Assembly (NCBI RefSeq): GCF_023078275.1
Contig: NC_062973.1
Span: forward strand, 20,020,956 to 20,084,955
Direction of reading: 5' to 3'
Source of the DNA: Leguminivora glycinivorella
Lineage: Eukaryota > Arthropoda > Insecta > Lepidoptera > Tortricidae
Length of the DNA: 64,000 nucleotides
The translations under genes and the position numbers were made by a program. The notes below the pieces were generated by a model. That model saw nothing but the letters and a program-made list of their open reading frames with translations, was not told the DNA's origin and did no database searches. This document shows, piece by piece, positions 23,325 to 35,694 of this stretch. The first letter of the stretch is position 1. Every line of letters starts with the position of its first letter.

Positions 23325-23450
23325 TTAAGTAGTCACACTACTATTATATATGACGTGGTGGCCTAAAAGGGTTCATGGCGTTAGCCCGGATTGCTAGAGA
23401 CGCCGGTTCGAATCCGGCATTCGCCACTGATGGTGACCTTATTTTCTTTA
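23325..23450 (+). mobile_element. tRNA-derived SINE fragment
   Basis: An AAGTAGTCACACTACT motif, also present in the 17.4-17.7 kb insertion, is followed by a tRNA-like block at 23358-23428. That block has a perfect T arm (GCCGG-TTCGAAT-CCGGC) and acceptor pairing GTGGC/GCCAC. The D arm is degenerate and position 33 is C, so it is not a functional tRNA. A T-rich tail follows. Confidence 0.55.
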
Positions 23451-23466
23451 ATATCTTTTTATTCTA

Positions 23467-23545
23467 TTATTAACTATAGAATCCTTTCACTTGCTCGTTT
23501 TTCAATTCCACGTTCGGCGTTAACGTATAACAAATAACTATTCGT
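23467..23545 (+). mobile_element. Double-foldback element, 3' fragment
   Basis: AACTATAGAATCCTTTCACT, 'tgctcgtttttcaattcca' and 'acaaataactatt' match the last 100 bases of the 430-bp family (copy a, about 8238-8328). The 'aaatacaactttgcccccttg' segment is deleted. Confidence 0.7.
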
Positions 23546-25030
23546 ATCTTATTTCAATTTTTGATTATTTTACTTCTTTTTCAACGTTTCGTTTCGTTTG
23601 TTTCGTTTCGTGACACTTTTCTGGGACGTCAGTCTTCCGCGAAACGTTGGAAACGAGGTAAAAAAATGTTAATTAATCGCGTTCAACCTGTGTGTGACAT
23701 TAAATATCTTTTAGTCAGTCACCTTTTCGTCGGGTGTCCTTTCCAGTTTCTTTTCTATAACTAAAATCAATAGCTTTTAATGTTTAACATTTTAATAGAT
23801 ACGTATCTCTGTTGCTATAGCAAGTATCGACTTGCCGCCAATAGTCAGTATATTTTTAGTGCGATTCGCACAGTAATAGGTATTCTTGGGTCTGAGCCGT
23901 CTCGTCTAGGCAATTAACTAATATTAAACGCGTATACCAATTCCGCATGCCTGAACAGTTCATTCAGATATTTATCGATAGTTTTATAACCATTGTACGT
24001 ATTATTTCTAGTAACTTTAATATCAATCATGAATAATATATTATTCGGTATACCTAGCTAAAGCATGACAGCGTTATTAGGTTACAAGAATGTGTTATTT
24101 AATTTAAAATTGAGCTAATAATATTAATTAGTTAAGATTGATTATGATTAAGTTTAATGTCACTTTAGTTCATCGTCTGCTTCAAAATTGTTATTTTCGT
24201 ATAATGTAAATCGACAATGCTGCCATGAAATCAGGAAACGTGCTAAATAAGGGTTTCCAATTTGGTGTACAAAATAACGAACTCATGTGGTCGCGACCCT
24301 CAGTCACGAGGAACCGAGGAAGAAGAAAAAAAGCAAAATAAAAGCTGTTTTTTTAGTCATTGTCATCGCATGCAATATTTAACTGGCGGGGTGAATACCT
24401 ACATAGGTACATATTTACTCAGCAACTTTTACTTTGGAATCTACTATGTAATTGTGAAAAAGGCTACTCTCCTCTGTACCTAGATTAGCAATAGATACCA
24501 ATCAGACCAATTAAAATGTATGAAATAGCAAATTTATTCGCCACTTTCGGGGTAGTCTCATAGCGAAAGTTACGCAATCTTGGTTGTTCTCGAAACCTGT
24601 GGTAGGTATGTGTGTCCATACCTACATCAAGGTGTTGTTCCCCGTTACCGAAATATAATTATGTTTACAAGACTTTATTATAGACACATTCCTAGCTAAT
24701 CTTAGCAAAATGCAACAATTCCAAGATCACTATAAAATAAGACCTTCGACCCATTCCAAGCTATTGGTATTTCCCACACACGCTGAAAACGGTCTATTAC
24801 ACAACATTACGTGACCTATTGCTATTTATAGACGGTCCAATTTACGGAGAACAATGTTTAAATCCAGTATGAAGTAAGTAGGATTGTCACATTCAAGGTG
24901 AAATGAATTGGAAGTTATGTAATAGTCCCGATTGACTTGTATTTGTAAACAAGGTGTTGGTGACCGACATTGAAATATTTATTTTTAAGTCCAGGTGATT
25001 TTCTTTCTTTTATTTTTCACCACACCAACT
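23546..25030. other. No supported feature
   Basis: Non-coding. The small ORFs (around 23561 and 24262) lack coding character. Confidence 0.35.
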
Positions 25031-25350
25031 GGTAAAAATCAATTTTGCTATTCGAAAACGAATAGCAAAATTGCATTTTATCCACAAGTGTGCAACAAAT
25101 ATTAACTTGATGCCTTGAGCTGGCTGGTAGAATTTACCTATAAATAATTATTACGAATCATAAAAATATTGAATAGATTTCTGGAATAGATTTAGTTTGA
25201 TGATTTAGTCAGTATTTTGTTCGTGTCGGTGTGGTGAAAAATTTTGTGTTTCACTCGGTGGCAAAGTTTATGTTTAATATAGGAATTTTTCGCTTGCTTC
25301 GGTATCAATACAACTTTGCTCCCTTGTAAAGCAAATAACTATTACTCCGT
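25031..25350. mobile_element. Diverged relative of the double-foldback family
   Basis: It shares 'gcattttatccac', 'aaaattttgtgtttcactcgg', 'aatacaactttgctcccttgt' and 'caaataactatta' in family order, with heavy divergence between. A perfect hairpin sits at its left end (25040-25073). Confidence 0.5.
25040..25073. repeat. Perfect 15-bp hairpin, AAAA loop
   Basis: CAATTTTGCTATTCG (25040-25054), AAAA, then CGAATAGCAAAATTG (25059-25073). Confidence 0.95.
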
Positions 25351-25486
25351 ATTTGTTATTTGTTCTGATTGTATGTATTTAAATTGGTTTTTATTTACTG
25401 CATGAAATAAACGATCATTATTGGAATTGAAAACGTACACATATGGACGTGATATGTTAACAAATATTCGACAAACGAGTACTTAC

Positions 25487-25516
25487 CAACATGCGATAGG
25501 CCGGTGAGATCTGATT
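25487..25516 (-). CDS. Candidate 30-bp coding microexon, unrecognised gene
   Basis: On the minus strand, TTTTTTCTATTTCAG precedes a 30-base segment, which is followed by GTAAGTACT, a near-consensus donor. With one base carried in from the upstream candidate exon (35559-35612), it reads E-SDLTGLSHV and hands one base (G) to the next exon, so its length (10 codons) preserves phase. Such symmetric microexons are common in neuronal and signalling genes of animals. The downstream exon is not visible in the window. Without the 35.6 kb partner I would not call it; together the splice sites and frame make a consistent model. Confidence 0.5.
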
Positions 25517-25519
25517 CTG

Positions 25520-26662
25520 AAATAGAAAAAAGCATAAGTGAGTAAATGATCTATGGAATGCGTGCATAGACAAAACACAAAATGTATCACAAACTTAACA
25601 ATAACACAATAAAATATCATTGATTAAAACATATTTAGAAGCGTGTAAATGAATAATTAATTGATACATTATGAGGACTTTTCTTTACAAGTAGGTACAA
25701 TTTGAAAAAAAAAAAGAATCGGCCCTAGAAAAGATTAAGCAATTTTATGTTATTGTCATTCTTGTCAATGCGATAGATTGATAAAACGGTTAATCAATGC
25801 CTAGGTGATAAAAAGATGCGGTTATTTTATCACGTGGATAAATCAATGGATGATACCTAACACAAGTTAAAAAAATGCAATAAAAATGCTTTATGAAATG
25901 TTATCCATTATTAAAATCGTTGCGAAAACCGTATCCTAGTTTATCGGAAGCGAGACTGATAATTGATAAGAGTGGCGCCGTTTCTATAATTAGCACAGTA
26001 GATTAACTGCCATTGACCTACTGATAACACAATTACCTACTGCTATTAATGAACTGTGGTATCCCCCTTTTAGCAGTATGACATAATGTACTATGGATCC
26101 TCCTTTTAAGTAGTAGGAAATGTAAGAGTAATAAAATGTCCAGAGACGCGTGAATACAGCTACAATATTTTCTTTAGAAAACTTGTCACCGAGCTGAAAT
26201 CTAAACATGTTTATCAAGAATGTCAGCCTATTTTGTATAGTAACACTGGTTTATTTCTCACTGCGATAAGCCAGCAGTAAATATTTGTCGAGAAAAGGTC
26301 GTCACTGACGCACGTTTCTATCAAAGTCGAACCATTGATAGCACAACAATACTATGATTACATGAGACGGCCCAAATTTTAACAATAATAAGTTACGCAC
26401 TAAAATATTTACCATAAGTAGATAATGCATATTAAGTTCGATCAATACTTTACGTCAGTTGGTACGGTATGTTAACATTTACGTTATAGTTTCTGGACAA
26501 ATAAAATGTTATCTTTTTCTTTTCCCGGCCTATTAGCGCAAAGGTCCGCTTTATTACTCATTCTTCTCCACATTTTTCGATCTTCCGCATCCTAAAATAA
26601 TAGATAAATTAATAGGTACCTACTAATAAGCCTTCGTCAATTGTAGTAAATTAAATTGTTAA
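25520..26662. other. Probable intron, no supported feature
   Basis: AT-rich DNA between the candidate exon at 25487-25516 and a MITE. Nothing else is visible. Confidence 0.35.
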
Positions 26663-26918
26663 TGGCATTTTCAGAATTTGGGACCCCCCAATTAGCGAAA
26701 GTTGTTAACAAAAATTAACTCACTGTCAGTTTTGTGACGATAATTAAGAATGAAATTTCAATAAAAATATTGTATAAGCGATAATCTACATTCAAAGTGT
26801 GAAAAAAGTAAATTTTTAGACAGATTTTATGCTTAATTGTCGTCACAAAACTGACAGCAAGTTAATTTTTGTTAACAACTTTTGCTAATTGGGGGGAACC
26901 CAAATTCTGAAAATGCCC
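26663..26918. mobile_element. PIF/Harbinger-like MITE with 85-bp TIRs
   Basis: The left arm GGCATTTTCAGAATTTGGGA.. and the right arm (its reverse complement ending GAAAATGCCC) match over about 85 bp with few differences. Blocks include GTTGTTAACAAAAATTAACT and CTGTCAGTTTTGTGACGA. The element is flanked by TAA on both sides (26660-26662, 26919-26921). A 3-bp TWA target fits PIF/Harbinger. The central 85 bases are unique and non-coding. Confidence 0.75.
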
Positions 26919-26921
26919 TAA

Positions 26922-27937
26922 TACGATATGAAACCGTCACTCGTTGGTGATAACTGATATCAAAAGGGTTTAAAGCAAGAAGCGTTTTGACTGTTTTATC
27001 GCTGTGGATAAAAAAAAACGTTGAACAACGTGTAACAACAACCATCAGTTAAAAAAACGCATAGAAAACATTATGGATCTTATCTGGTCAGTCATGGGAG
27101 AGGGTAATGTTGGTTTTATATTCCATTTCCAAGCAGGAAGTCCGTTGAAACTCCATATGGCCTATTGGATGACATTCAACTAACACATTTCGTTAGAGAA
27201 GCTTATTTATGTTAACTAGATACATTTGTTCCACAGCGATTGTAAAATCTACATTTTTGGTCGCATTATAAATTAACTTGTATAGGTCAACTGGTTATTT
27301 TGACCTATCCCATCTAAAACTGGTTTCATCGTTACCGAGAAGAATGCATTCCGAATTTTTTTTTGCACTAGTCGCCACGGTCAGGCCTTTATGTTTTGTT
27401 CGTTTTTGATCTCAAATATTTTGCGAAGAGAGTGATACACGTTGGTGGACTCCCAGTTAGCAAAATATCATCACTGAAAGCTCTATTATAAGCACATCGT
27501 TAGCGGCATTGACCAAACACGTCAGCATCGAAATTGAGACGTCAGCGAAGTGTCAAATACCCCCAATATAGCCCGGTTACGCAACCTAAACAACTAGTAT
27601 TACGGAAACCCAGATAGCGTTTATTGAGCCACGGGGGGGCGAGAGAAAAAACACCACTTGACCCTTGATAACATGCGGAATAATCCACACGCTGAGATAA
27701 CGACTGTAATGAGCTGATGATGTTTCATCATAGGTTAATGGTGCTTGGAGAAATTGAGCGTGATTGTACTAGTTTTGTGTCAGTGAGCTTATTTCGTCGG
27801 ACAAGTCTTGTGAGTTATCAGTTATTCTTGTTTTAAAACAAAATAAATTGAATATGTTATGGGTTGATCTAGTTCGACAGGTAGCAGTAATAGGTCAGGT
27901 AGGTTAATTAGGAAATTAGGTAGTACGGTATTATATA
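26922..27937. other. No supported feature
   Basis: Non-coding sequence; no exon or repeat boundaries seen. Confidence 0.35.
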
Positions 27938-28040
27938 ATAATAATAATAAAATACTTTATTGCACACTACAAAACATAAGATACAGTTAGATCCAATGAA
28001 ATTAACAAACTAGGGTGACAACAGGCGGGCTTATAAATAA
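27938..28040 (-). mobile_element. LINE 3' end with (TTA)n tail
   Basis: On the minus strand GTGTGCAATAAAGTATTTTA is followed by tandem TTATTA at 27938-27952. This is a retrotransposon end with its poly(A) signal and microsatellite tail. The 5' limit is uncertain. Confidence 0.55.
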
Positions 28041-29339
28041 ACTTATCTAAACAACCCAAGCAGGAAGCTGTATTTGCTATTCGATAGATTATTTATATAA
28101 AATTGATCATATTATTAGTTTGTTAGAGAGTTTTCGCACAAACATAAGATTCTACATACTCGTGGCTGTTATGGTAAAACCTTTCTGACATATCGATATG
28201 AGCATAGATTTGGTATGAGGTAGTACGTTTTCCCTAAAATTTAATACGCTTAGGTGTGTGTAATAGCGTGTTCTTCATATTTTATATAGGAATTAGGTAC
28301 AGTTCGAGATTTATTTAAAAGAGGGAGTTTTAAGAATCTGCAAAGCGTTAATGAGACTGAATGACTTGAGCAAGAGTGTTCAGAATTTATAGGGCAACAA
28401 TGCGAAGTTATATAACACCTTTTTACGCAAGGAAAATAGTTTATTGAGGCCGCACGGATATAATAACTTGTCTGCAAATGTCAAGACTAGGAAAAACCTA
28501 AGTTTTCCTTGTAGCTCGGTGAAACCTTACACCTTGTGTGGCAACGCGCTTGGCGCCGCTTCATTTGGGTCAAACCACATCTTGTAAAGTCTGCGCTGTA
28601 CTTTTCAAATAGCTTCCAAACTAGGTAAGCTATCTTAGTCTTATTCTCTGTGAGTAAAGGAAGTGGAATAAAAAGAAGCCTATAAATTGCGCGGGTCTTG
28701 ATTAGAATGTTAAATCCGTCACCTATTGTATCAAGAAACTATAGCTTTGATATATAAAGGCAGTAGTCGCACTACAATAGCAATACTGCAGTCAACATCA
28801 ACACCATAAGATAGTCACCTTCAAGGGTCTAATGGTAAAATAACAAACGAGAAGTCCAGACGAAAAGGAGACAAGGAAATGAGTAAAACAAAAACAACAA
28901 ATGGATGGAGAACCTTAAGATGGGACGGAACGGACGAACTAGTTGATACTCATTTCACGTCTGATGACTGTCTTCCATAGAGTATATGGTCCCTAAAGAA
29001 AGAGAAGAAGGCGAAATTACCCCAAGCCTTGAAAACATCCGACGTCGTATATTAACGACACTGCTGACCAAACGAAACTAATATGGTCTATCTATATCTA
29101 CCTACACGATGACTATTTTGCTGGACCTCCCGCAATTTAGGTCGGCTCCTTTAAATAGTGTTATTCTTTGTGCCTGGACAGATGTTGACGTAGTAAAAGA
29201 CATGTGTGACCTATATCTCACACTAGTAGTTTGTTTTGGTAACTTTGTAGATAAACATATGAAGAAAGAATATAAGTATACTTATACAATTTTATGTCAC
29301 ATTATGAGAAAGTCACAAATCTAAATGTGTTTCATAAAA
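28041..29339. other. No firmly supported feature
   Basis: A plus-strand open stretch at about 28858-28980 (GDKEMSKTKTTNGWRTLRWD) reads somewhat protein-like and may be another retroelement remnant, but it is too short to assign. The rest is AT-rich. Confidence 0.3.
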
Positions 29340-29611
29340 TATGCGATGGAATGTGAAAAAGAAATCTTAGATTGGAATATCAGGTGTCCACATTAAATCA
29401 TGAATTAATTTAGATTCTGATAATAACACTCTGAAAATAAAACATATAGTACTAATCATAATACTAAACCTTAATCTAAAAATAAATACCAAACTACATA
29501 AACTAAAACTATTAAAAACTAGGTAAACTTCTTAGGCATGATGCTGTAGACAATGGCCGCATTTCCTCGTTGTATCGCTAGGCTTATTCTTTGGGAGAAT
29601 GGTGGGGGTGG
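29340..29611 (-). pseudogene. LINE ORF2 C-terminus and 3' UTR fragment
   Basis: The minus-strand frame from 29611 reads PPPFSQRISLAIQRGNAAIV and ends MPKKFT with TAG at 29519-29521. 'QR(I/L)S(I/L)AIQRGNAA' is the conserved extreme C-terminus of a group of insect LINE polymerases. Below it (29340-29518) is AT-rich sequence that would be the 3' UTR. The copy is 5'-truncated, with no catalytic domain. Confidence 0.6.
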
Positions 29612-31928
29612 AATGACTATCTATTTGTTTTAACCAGGATCTTCGCATGCCTAACAGAATAAAATTCCGCAAAAAGGATATTATGATATTATCATATGTA
29701 GGTACTAACTAAGTCCTTACTGGCAAAGCTATTTACCCCCATAGTCTCTATTTACTTAGTCTTTGTTTAGGTATGCTAGCACGCTACATAACATAATACA
29801 TAATTTAACACAAAAGATGTTCTTTGTTCATTTTGCGTACAAGGAAGCAGATAGACGCAACATACCTCTGTATCTTAATCAAGATTCACTTGCGTATTTC
29901 TTTAAACTATTTAGTAGTAAAAATAAAAGTAGCCTATGTCGTATTGGTGTTCTATGATTATATGTCATTTTGATTAGGTAAGGAAATGAAAAAGACAGAA
30001 TGAACAATTCAGGAAGATTTGAACTACATATTTGCGTCTTATATTAGTGACGTAGCAATCAAATGGCGTAAAATAAATATTTATTTGTATTGTATGGAGG
30101 ACGTTAACCTGACTGGCATAAATTACTGGTTTTAATCAGTTCATCTACGTCGTTTAAAACAGTGATATTGTTTGACTTTGTTGAGACACACATTTGTTTT
30201 ATTTAGTACCTAAATAACACTGTTTTATTCCTTTGTTTACATTTGTTAGTTATTGATTTCATATTTAAAAGGTAACCTCCTTATTAGAGGGCTCGAGATT
30301 TATATTATTATACGAATTTGCAAAACAAGGTGCTCCTACCCTACCCTGTCTTTAAGCTGAGGTTTCATACATAGAACAGCGGTGCCTTCATTTCATTGCA
30401 GCGGCCGTCTCCATGCTCATACTATAGTACCTACGATGAAGTACATATTATAGGCCAACCATCAAAAAGGTGGGTAAGTAAAGGGAAATGCGATGAGCAA
30501 AACTTTTGAGTTCGTAACTTTGGTTGGGCTAGCTAGGAACTTATCATATCCACAGTCCCCGGCTGTACCCTTATAGCTGGGGAAAAGGGAGATTACCTAT
30601 AAATACGAAGTGTGAAGTAGCCGTAATGCTATCTTAGGCAACCCAAACTTTACTCATACACCCGTATACCGGTAGATACTCTTATATAGTGTCATTTTAA
30701 TCCATCCTTATTACCAGCACTAATTATCTACAATGACATATATCATATTACCGCCACACGGATGCTGACACAATCTAAAATTAGTCTACACATTTACTCT
30801 CTATTCCTACGGCATAAGCATCTAAATTGTTCACATATTTATGACCGTGACGCACAATTAACTCCCAGACAAATAATTAACACAACCATTGCGTCGTGAA
30901 TTAATCATTGGGGTAATTGTTGTGACTCAGGAAAAACATTTTTCCTATTTCCGTAAATGTTTCCACTATTATTACTACACCTGATAACTTTATGAACGTA
31001 CTTCAGAACACGTTTCTCTGAAGAAACATAAAAGACCGCATCCTCATTTAGTTCGGAATTGTTTTCTTCGCCACAATAGGTAGGTACCATGGATTGTAAA
31101 GTGGTAAACTACCGACCGCGACAACAGATGTGTATGACCAAGCCCATCTTAAAGAGTTGAAGTGTTGAACGGAGATGTTTCATGAATTCTCGTGAACACA
31201 AGCTACCGATCTGTTGGTGGGATAAGGAATAAGGATTAAGGAACGGTTATGTAATGGTTTTTGAGTTCCATGACTTGAATAAATAAATAAGATACCTATA
31301 CGATGAATTATTCATCGAAGGCGGAGGTCGGGTTCTTGTGATACGATACCTGGCAATTTCATATCTACAACTGATTGACCACGCAATTCTACGTAATAGC
31401 CCAATAAAGTAAGTGTCTGAACCAGCAATTTAAACAGTACGTTTAGCCAACAATAAACAACAAGTTGCACAGTGTTTGAGAAATACGAGTTGCTTGGGTA
31501 AATATAGAAAACTGTTCACCTAAGTTATGTTGTTAAAATTACTATCTCGGTTTGAGTTGCTGAGGAAGTCAGTGAGGTAAATAATTATTTTAAGGGTAGG
31601 CCATTTCTAACAACTTTAACCTAACATTTCATTTCAATTTACAAAAAAATATGCAGGAAGTGATAGTGACTCAGGAGAATCTTGCATCAAGGCATGCATT
31701 AGCCATGGAGCCCTACGAGATATGAAGAAATTACTACCTCTGGGGTAACCCAGTAGTAATACTGGCTACAGGAGTTTCAATAACGTAATTATGATATTTA
31801 AATACAGTTTCTCTTTTGTGTCCACATTTTTCACAATCGCAACGCACATGTAGCTTAGCGTAGCTTTTATTCATTTAAATAGTTTCAATTTGTACTTATT
31901 TTCTGCTCCGCATCAAGGCGTTCACATC
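29612..31928. other. No firmly supported feature
   Basis: At 31655-31742 (+) a short frame (SGESCIKACISHGALRD) follows an AG acceptor-like site, but the donor is poor, so it is not called. The other ORFs look random. Confidence 0.3.
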
Positions 31929-32194
31929 TTAACTAAACTCCACTGGATGTTTTGCTTTCCTAAAATTATTATGAAACATCTCGGCCATTGACGCAGTTCC
32001 AGAACAATAGACTACCGCTGTTCCACGTGGCAGGTTAGCACTAATTGTTGAAAATACATGTTTTGTGAGCCACGTTTGTGCATCGCCTATATTATGTAAG
32101 AAAGTCAGGTGGTTTAGCGTCAAGGAAACACTGCTAACTATAGGTATCCGTTGGCTCGTCAGGTGGGCTATATTCGGAAGATTGCTGGTCACTT
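31929..32194 (-). CDS. Candidate terminal coding exon, unrecognised
   Basis: The minus-strand open segment is preceded by the acceptor-like TAGTCTCATTCAG and ends in a stop at 31929. An AATAAA lies about 50 bases beyond (near 31875). It encodes 87 codons including NIGDAQTWLTKHVFSTISAN and GTAVVYCSGTASMAEM, more balanced in composition than chance frames nearby. Its entry phase (two bases AA, then GTG) would accept the single G left by the exon at 35559-35612, so it could be an alternative last exon of that gene, but one in three random exons would fit too. No family recognised. Confidence 0.25.
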
Positions 32195-32218
32195 CTGAAT
32201 GAGACTAGCACAGTATTA

Positions 32219-32351
32219 GTGCGTTTTCACATTATCCGATCCGATATTGGATGTCGGAAGGATTTCAATAGTAAAAATCAAAGATGGCGGCTTCAATGTA
32301 TGGGATATCGGTCCTACATCCGATATCGGATCGGATAATGTGAAAACGCAC
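32219..32351. mobile_element. PIF/Harbinger-like MITE, TTA TSD (copy 1)
   Basis: The TIRs GTGCGTTTTCACATTATCCG and its reverse complement at 32351 continue through 'atccgatat'. The flanks are TTA at 32216-32218 and 32352-32354. The core carries 'aagatggcggctt'. Other copies lie at 53948-54055 and 55983-56084 (minus). It is non-coding; frames through it on both strands are shadows. Confidence 0.85.
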
Positions 32352-32354
32352 TTA

Positions 32355-34449
32355 GGCGATAAAGGGATGATTATGATAAAGATGCTAGGAATGCCAGTTC
32401 GAATATTTAAAGGCAAACACAATACAGAAAATGGCGACAGATGGCCAAGTGGAAATACCTATAAGTTAACTGAAGTAATGATTTATATATGAAAATATCC
32501 GAAAAACAATCATTTTTCCATGCCGATTGCAGCTTAATCACATCCGTCCTAAACGGATGAAAATCTCAGGATATATATAGGTCATGTAGGTATGATAAAT
32601 CTATCAGATACTACGCAGTACGATAGCCGTTGTGACCCAAAAGTGATCACAACGTTGACGTTGTTATCAAGTGGGGTTTATACACCAGACATCACAGACG
32701 TCACACCAAAACAAACTTTTGTGAGTAAAAAACCGGATGCGGTTCTCGTGAATAAAAACGTATTTGGCGTCATAATTATGTGACTTGGAAACACTATGAC
32801 ATCATGATTAGTTCATTGGTTACAAACCAGAACTGATATTGATCTTAACACCTTCGACAGGTATTTCTAACCAGAGATCAACTTATACCAGTTGACGAAG
32901 TGTCAAGAACACCATGAAATCGTGAGTTATGTTCACATTTATGTTCTCAGTAATTGTGACATAGAGACTGTTCTTAATAACGAGTAGGTGTTGATGCCTA
33001 TTTAAATTTATTGGGCGGAATACGTTCTGGTAAAAGCTAAGTAACTGATGGATAGTTTTCTAAAGTCTATAATTGTATTTGTAGGGTACACTTGTACTGA
33101 ACGGTACAAGGTGATATACCTATTGTAAATCATAGTTTATTTAGGATACATTTACGCTTCGCAACAGTGCTTTATGTAATTATTATGTCAGTGGTAATTT
33201 CAGATTTCAGGTATATACTTCAATATAATACTTATATAATAATTATAATTTCTTACCTAATTCAATTTCAAGAAAGTGTAATAATCAGACGTCGTGACTC
33301 GTAACTTTTCTAGCAATTTCTGTGCACAGGCTATTTAAACAGACTATGGGTCAAAAATGTCAGAATTTCAGTCTACCGTTCCATTCTCGATGTTTTCTGA
33401 TAGCATAACAAACAGATTCTAAACCCTATAGGATGGTACTTATACATTATGTACACGGTACTTAGTAGTGTAGGTCTCTATTAGTACCTTTAAGAATTTC
33501 CGGATTGGCTCTTCAGGAACGTTGTTCCTTCCGCCTATTATTGATACTCGTGTGTGTATCTAAATGGGTCGTTCACGCGGTAGTTACAATTAATCCCATT
33601 ATTTAATAGCTCTATAGTTACTCAATAGGTCATAGGGCTTCGTCGCGTGACGTATATGTGTAACAACACTGATTTACATGGCAGGAAGGTAATACACTTA
33701 GGTATAAGTCTTACGGAGGCAACACATGAGAAAATGCGCCACCTATGTAAAGTATCAAGGTCAAAAAGACTCGAAGTCGGTTGATTAAACATAAACGGTT
33801 GTGGATAAGGAGCATGGCGGTTTTCGGGACTATAAGAGATCAATAACTAATCTGGGATTGCCTCGCCACAGGAGCAGAATCTACCACCTCGTGTTATGAC
33901 ATGAAAGATTAGGGTGCCGGGGTCGATAAAAAAATCCAGAAAACAGATGACCTCCATGATTTTCGTGGACCCACGAAATGGGCTATAAAAGTAAGGAAAT
34001 CGTTATTCGATACCTCGGTTTATTAAACTCTTTTTGTCTGTCCGGCCTGACATATCTTGTCTGACAAGAAAATGATATGAAATCAAAAGGTGTCAATGTC
34101 ATATCGATTTGAAAATACAATGTAAGATTATTTATTATATATGTACTTAATATAAAATTGGATTAAAATACAGAATAAATTAAATTGAGAAATATTTTAG
34201 GAAAATATGTGAGTGTGCGGCCGCGGCCTTTCTTTCTAGGAAGCGTTATTGACCAGCAACTGGAAACTAGGTAAGTATGTACCTAAAGTAGGTAAGCTTG
34301 TACTTTGGATACGGGCAGCCTTTATTTTTTTACATACAGCTTATTTTGTAGAAAATACTAAAAATGAATATGTACCTAAATTGCATGAGGAACTCTTTAT
34401 TGCAAACCTAATAACACGTTCGCTTCACTAGCTGAATATTGAATAATGT
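32355..34449. other. No supported feature
   Basis: Non-coding. The minus-strand frame 33622-33843 lies in a slightly GC-richer patch, but I find no splice or repeat support. Confidence 0.35.
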
Positions 34450-34745
34450 TAATAGTAGCGCCATCTCTCTACAGTTATTAGTAGCAATAAACACCGAACG
34501 GTTGGCTTGCTGTTATTATAAACGTTTTTCCGCCAGTAGCGCCATCTATGTGGGATACACAGAGTCAATTGTAAGATTGACTTTTGCGCCACCTAGCGGA
34601 AACTCGATGAAGTTCTTACGAACGTAGCATAGGCTGCCATCTAGCGAAACTTTGCAAAACTACTTACTAATGAATATGACAAAGGTACCACCCTAGTTCA
34701 CATCCTTTACATTTTAATTTCAAGATGTGCCGCTAGATGGTGAAA
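34450..34745. repeat. Cluster of GCGCCATCT/CTAGCGG motifs
   Basis: Related motifs recur in both orientations within 300 bases: GCGCCATCTCTC, GCGCCATCTATG, GCGCCACCTAGCGG, CTGCCATCTAGCG and GCCGCTAGATGG. The same GCGCCATCT string occurs in SINE bodies near 17415 and 56948. The cluster is probably a pile-up of degraded SINE or MITE ends. Confidence 0.5.
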
Positions 34746-35558
34746 AACAAGCAAAGTAATTTTCTAATTAAATAATTTTGTTAAGAGGGCTTTCGTGTTA
34801 AAAATAGTGAAATCGCAACCGAACGCTCGATCATACCGTGTGTGGTATCAAATTAAAGGGCTTTGCGAGTACTTTATAAATATATATCACATTATAGGAC
34901 TTTTTCTACTTGGTCTAACAAAATATGAGAAAATGTCCAAAAGTGGTAATAATTGTACCGGTGAAGGCTCGTTTTCAAAAAATTGGCAAAAATCAATAAT
35001 AGCAATTTATAATCACTAAGGCATAACAGCAATTTAAGTAAACGTTGCAGATTAATTTAGTACAAAACTTACTTCGATGTGATGTAGATTTTCAAAGAAA
35101 TTGTCACTTAATTTTAGGTAATTTCTGAAAAAAATTGAATTCGCCTTAGGCTAGTTTACTCTTTTTCAAAACCCTATAATAAAAATGTAGTCTGAAATGA
35201 TTGTGGTACAGGATATACGAATTATAAATTTACCCGTTTTAATATTCAAAATTGTCCAAATTTTACAAATAAGATCGACTGATTCAGCTCTATACGTGCG
35301 TTTTTCTAAACGTGCATTAGAGAAAAATTCATAATTAATTTAGTGAGTTAGTTTTTAAAAATCCAGTCTTATAAAAATCAAGATAATAAGATGCTCTAAC
35401 TGGAACTTGAATTAAATAAATCTATTGGATAACGGAAAGTGTAGTATTTCACCGACTAAAACTATCAAATTTACATTCTTTTGACGATTTTTTTGAAAGC
35501 AGCCTTAACAAGTTATTTCAGTAGTTCAAATAGAATAAGACATTTTTTATGTTCTCAC
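34746..35558. other. Probable intron, no supported feature
   Basis: AT-rich sequence immediately downstream (minus sense) of the candidate exon at 35559-35612. Confidence 0.35.
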
Positions 35559-35612
35559 CTGTGTCGTTGAGTAGTCCATTGATGTCCGTCGTCGACCCAT
35601 CGGCCGACATTG
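35559..35612 (-). CDS. Candidate 54-bp coding exon, unrecognised gene
   Basis: On the minus strand the acceptor TTATTTCTTGTTTCAG is followed by a 54-base exon and the donor GTGAGAAC. The exon is clearly more GC-rich than its surroundings. Read as CA-ATG-..., it gives MSADGSTTDINGLLNDT with one base (G) left over. Upstream, the exon at 42320-42392 also ends with one base, and G+CA makes Ala before the Met, so the ATG may be internal or an alternative start. Downstream, G+AA joins the microexon at 25487-25516. All three frames are open in 54 bases, so frame choice rests on this phase chain. I cannot name the protein. The acidic, Ser/Thr-rich peptide suggests a flexible N-terminal region. Confidence 0.5.
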
Positions 35613-35694
35613 CTGAAACAAGAAATAATTTTTTTTAGTAAAACTCGTTTAGGTATTATACTTTATACTATAATGATATACATATAATTATATA

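Noticed and set aside
23358..23428. tRNA gene
   Set aside because: The T arm is perfect, but the D arm is degenerate and the anticodon loop lacks T33. It sits in SINE-like sequence.
31655..31745. Plus-strand segment reading SGESCIKACISHGALRD between AG- and GT-like sites
   Set aside because: The donor (GGGGTAAC) and polypyrimidine tract are weak, and no partner exon is present.
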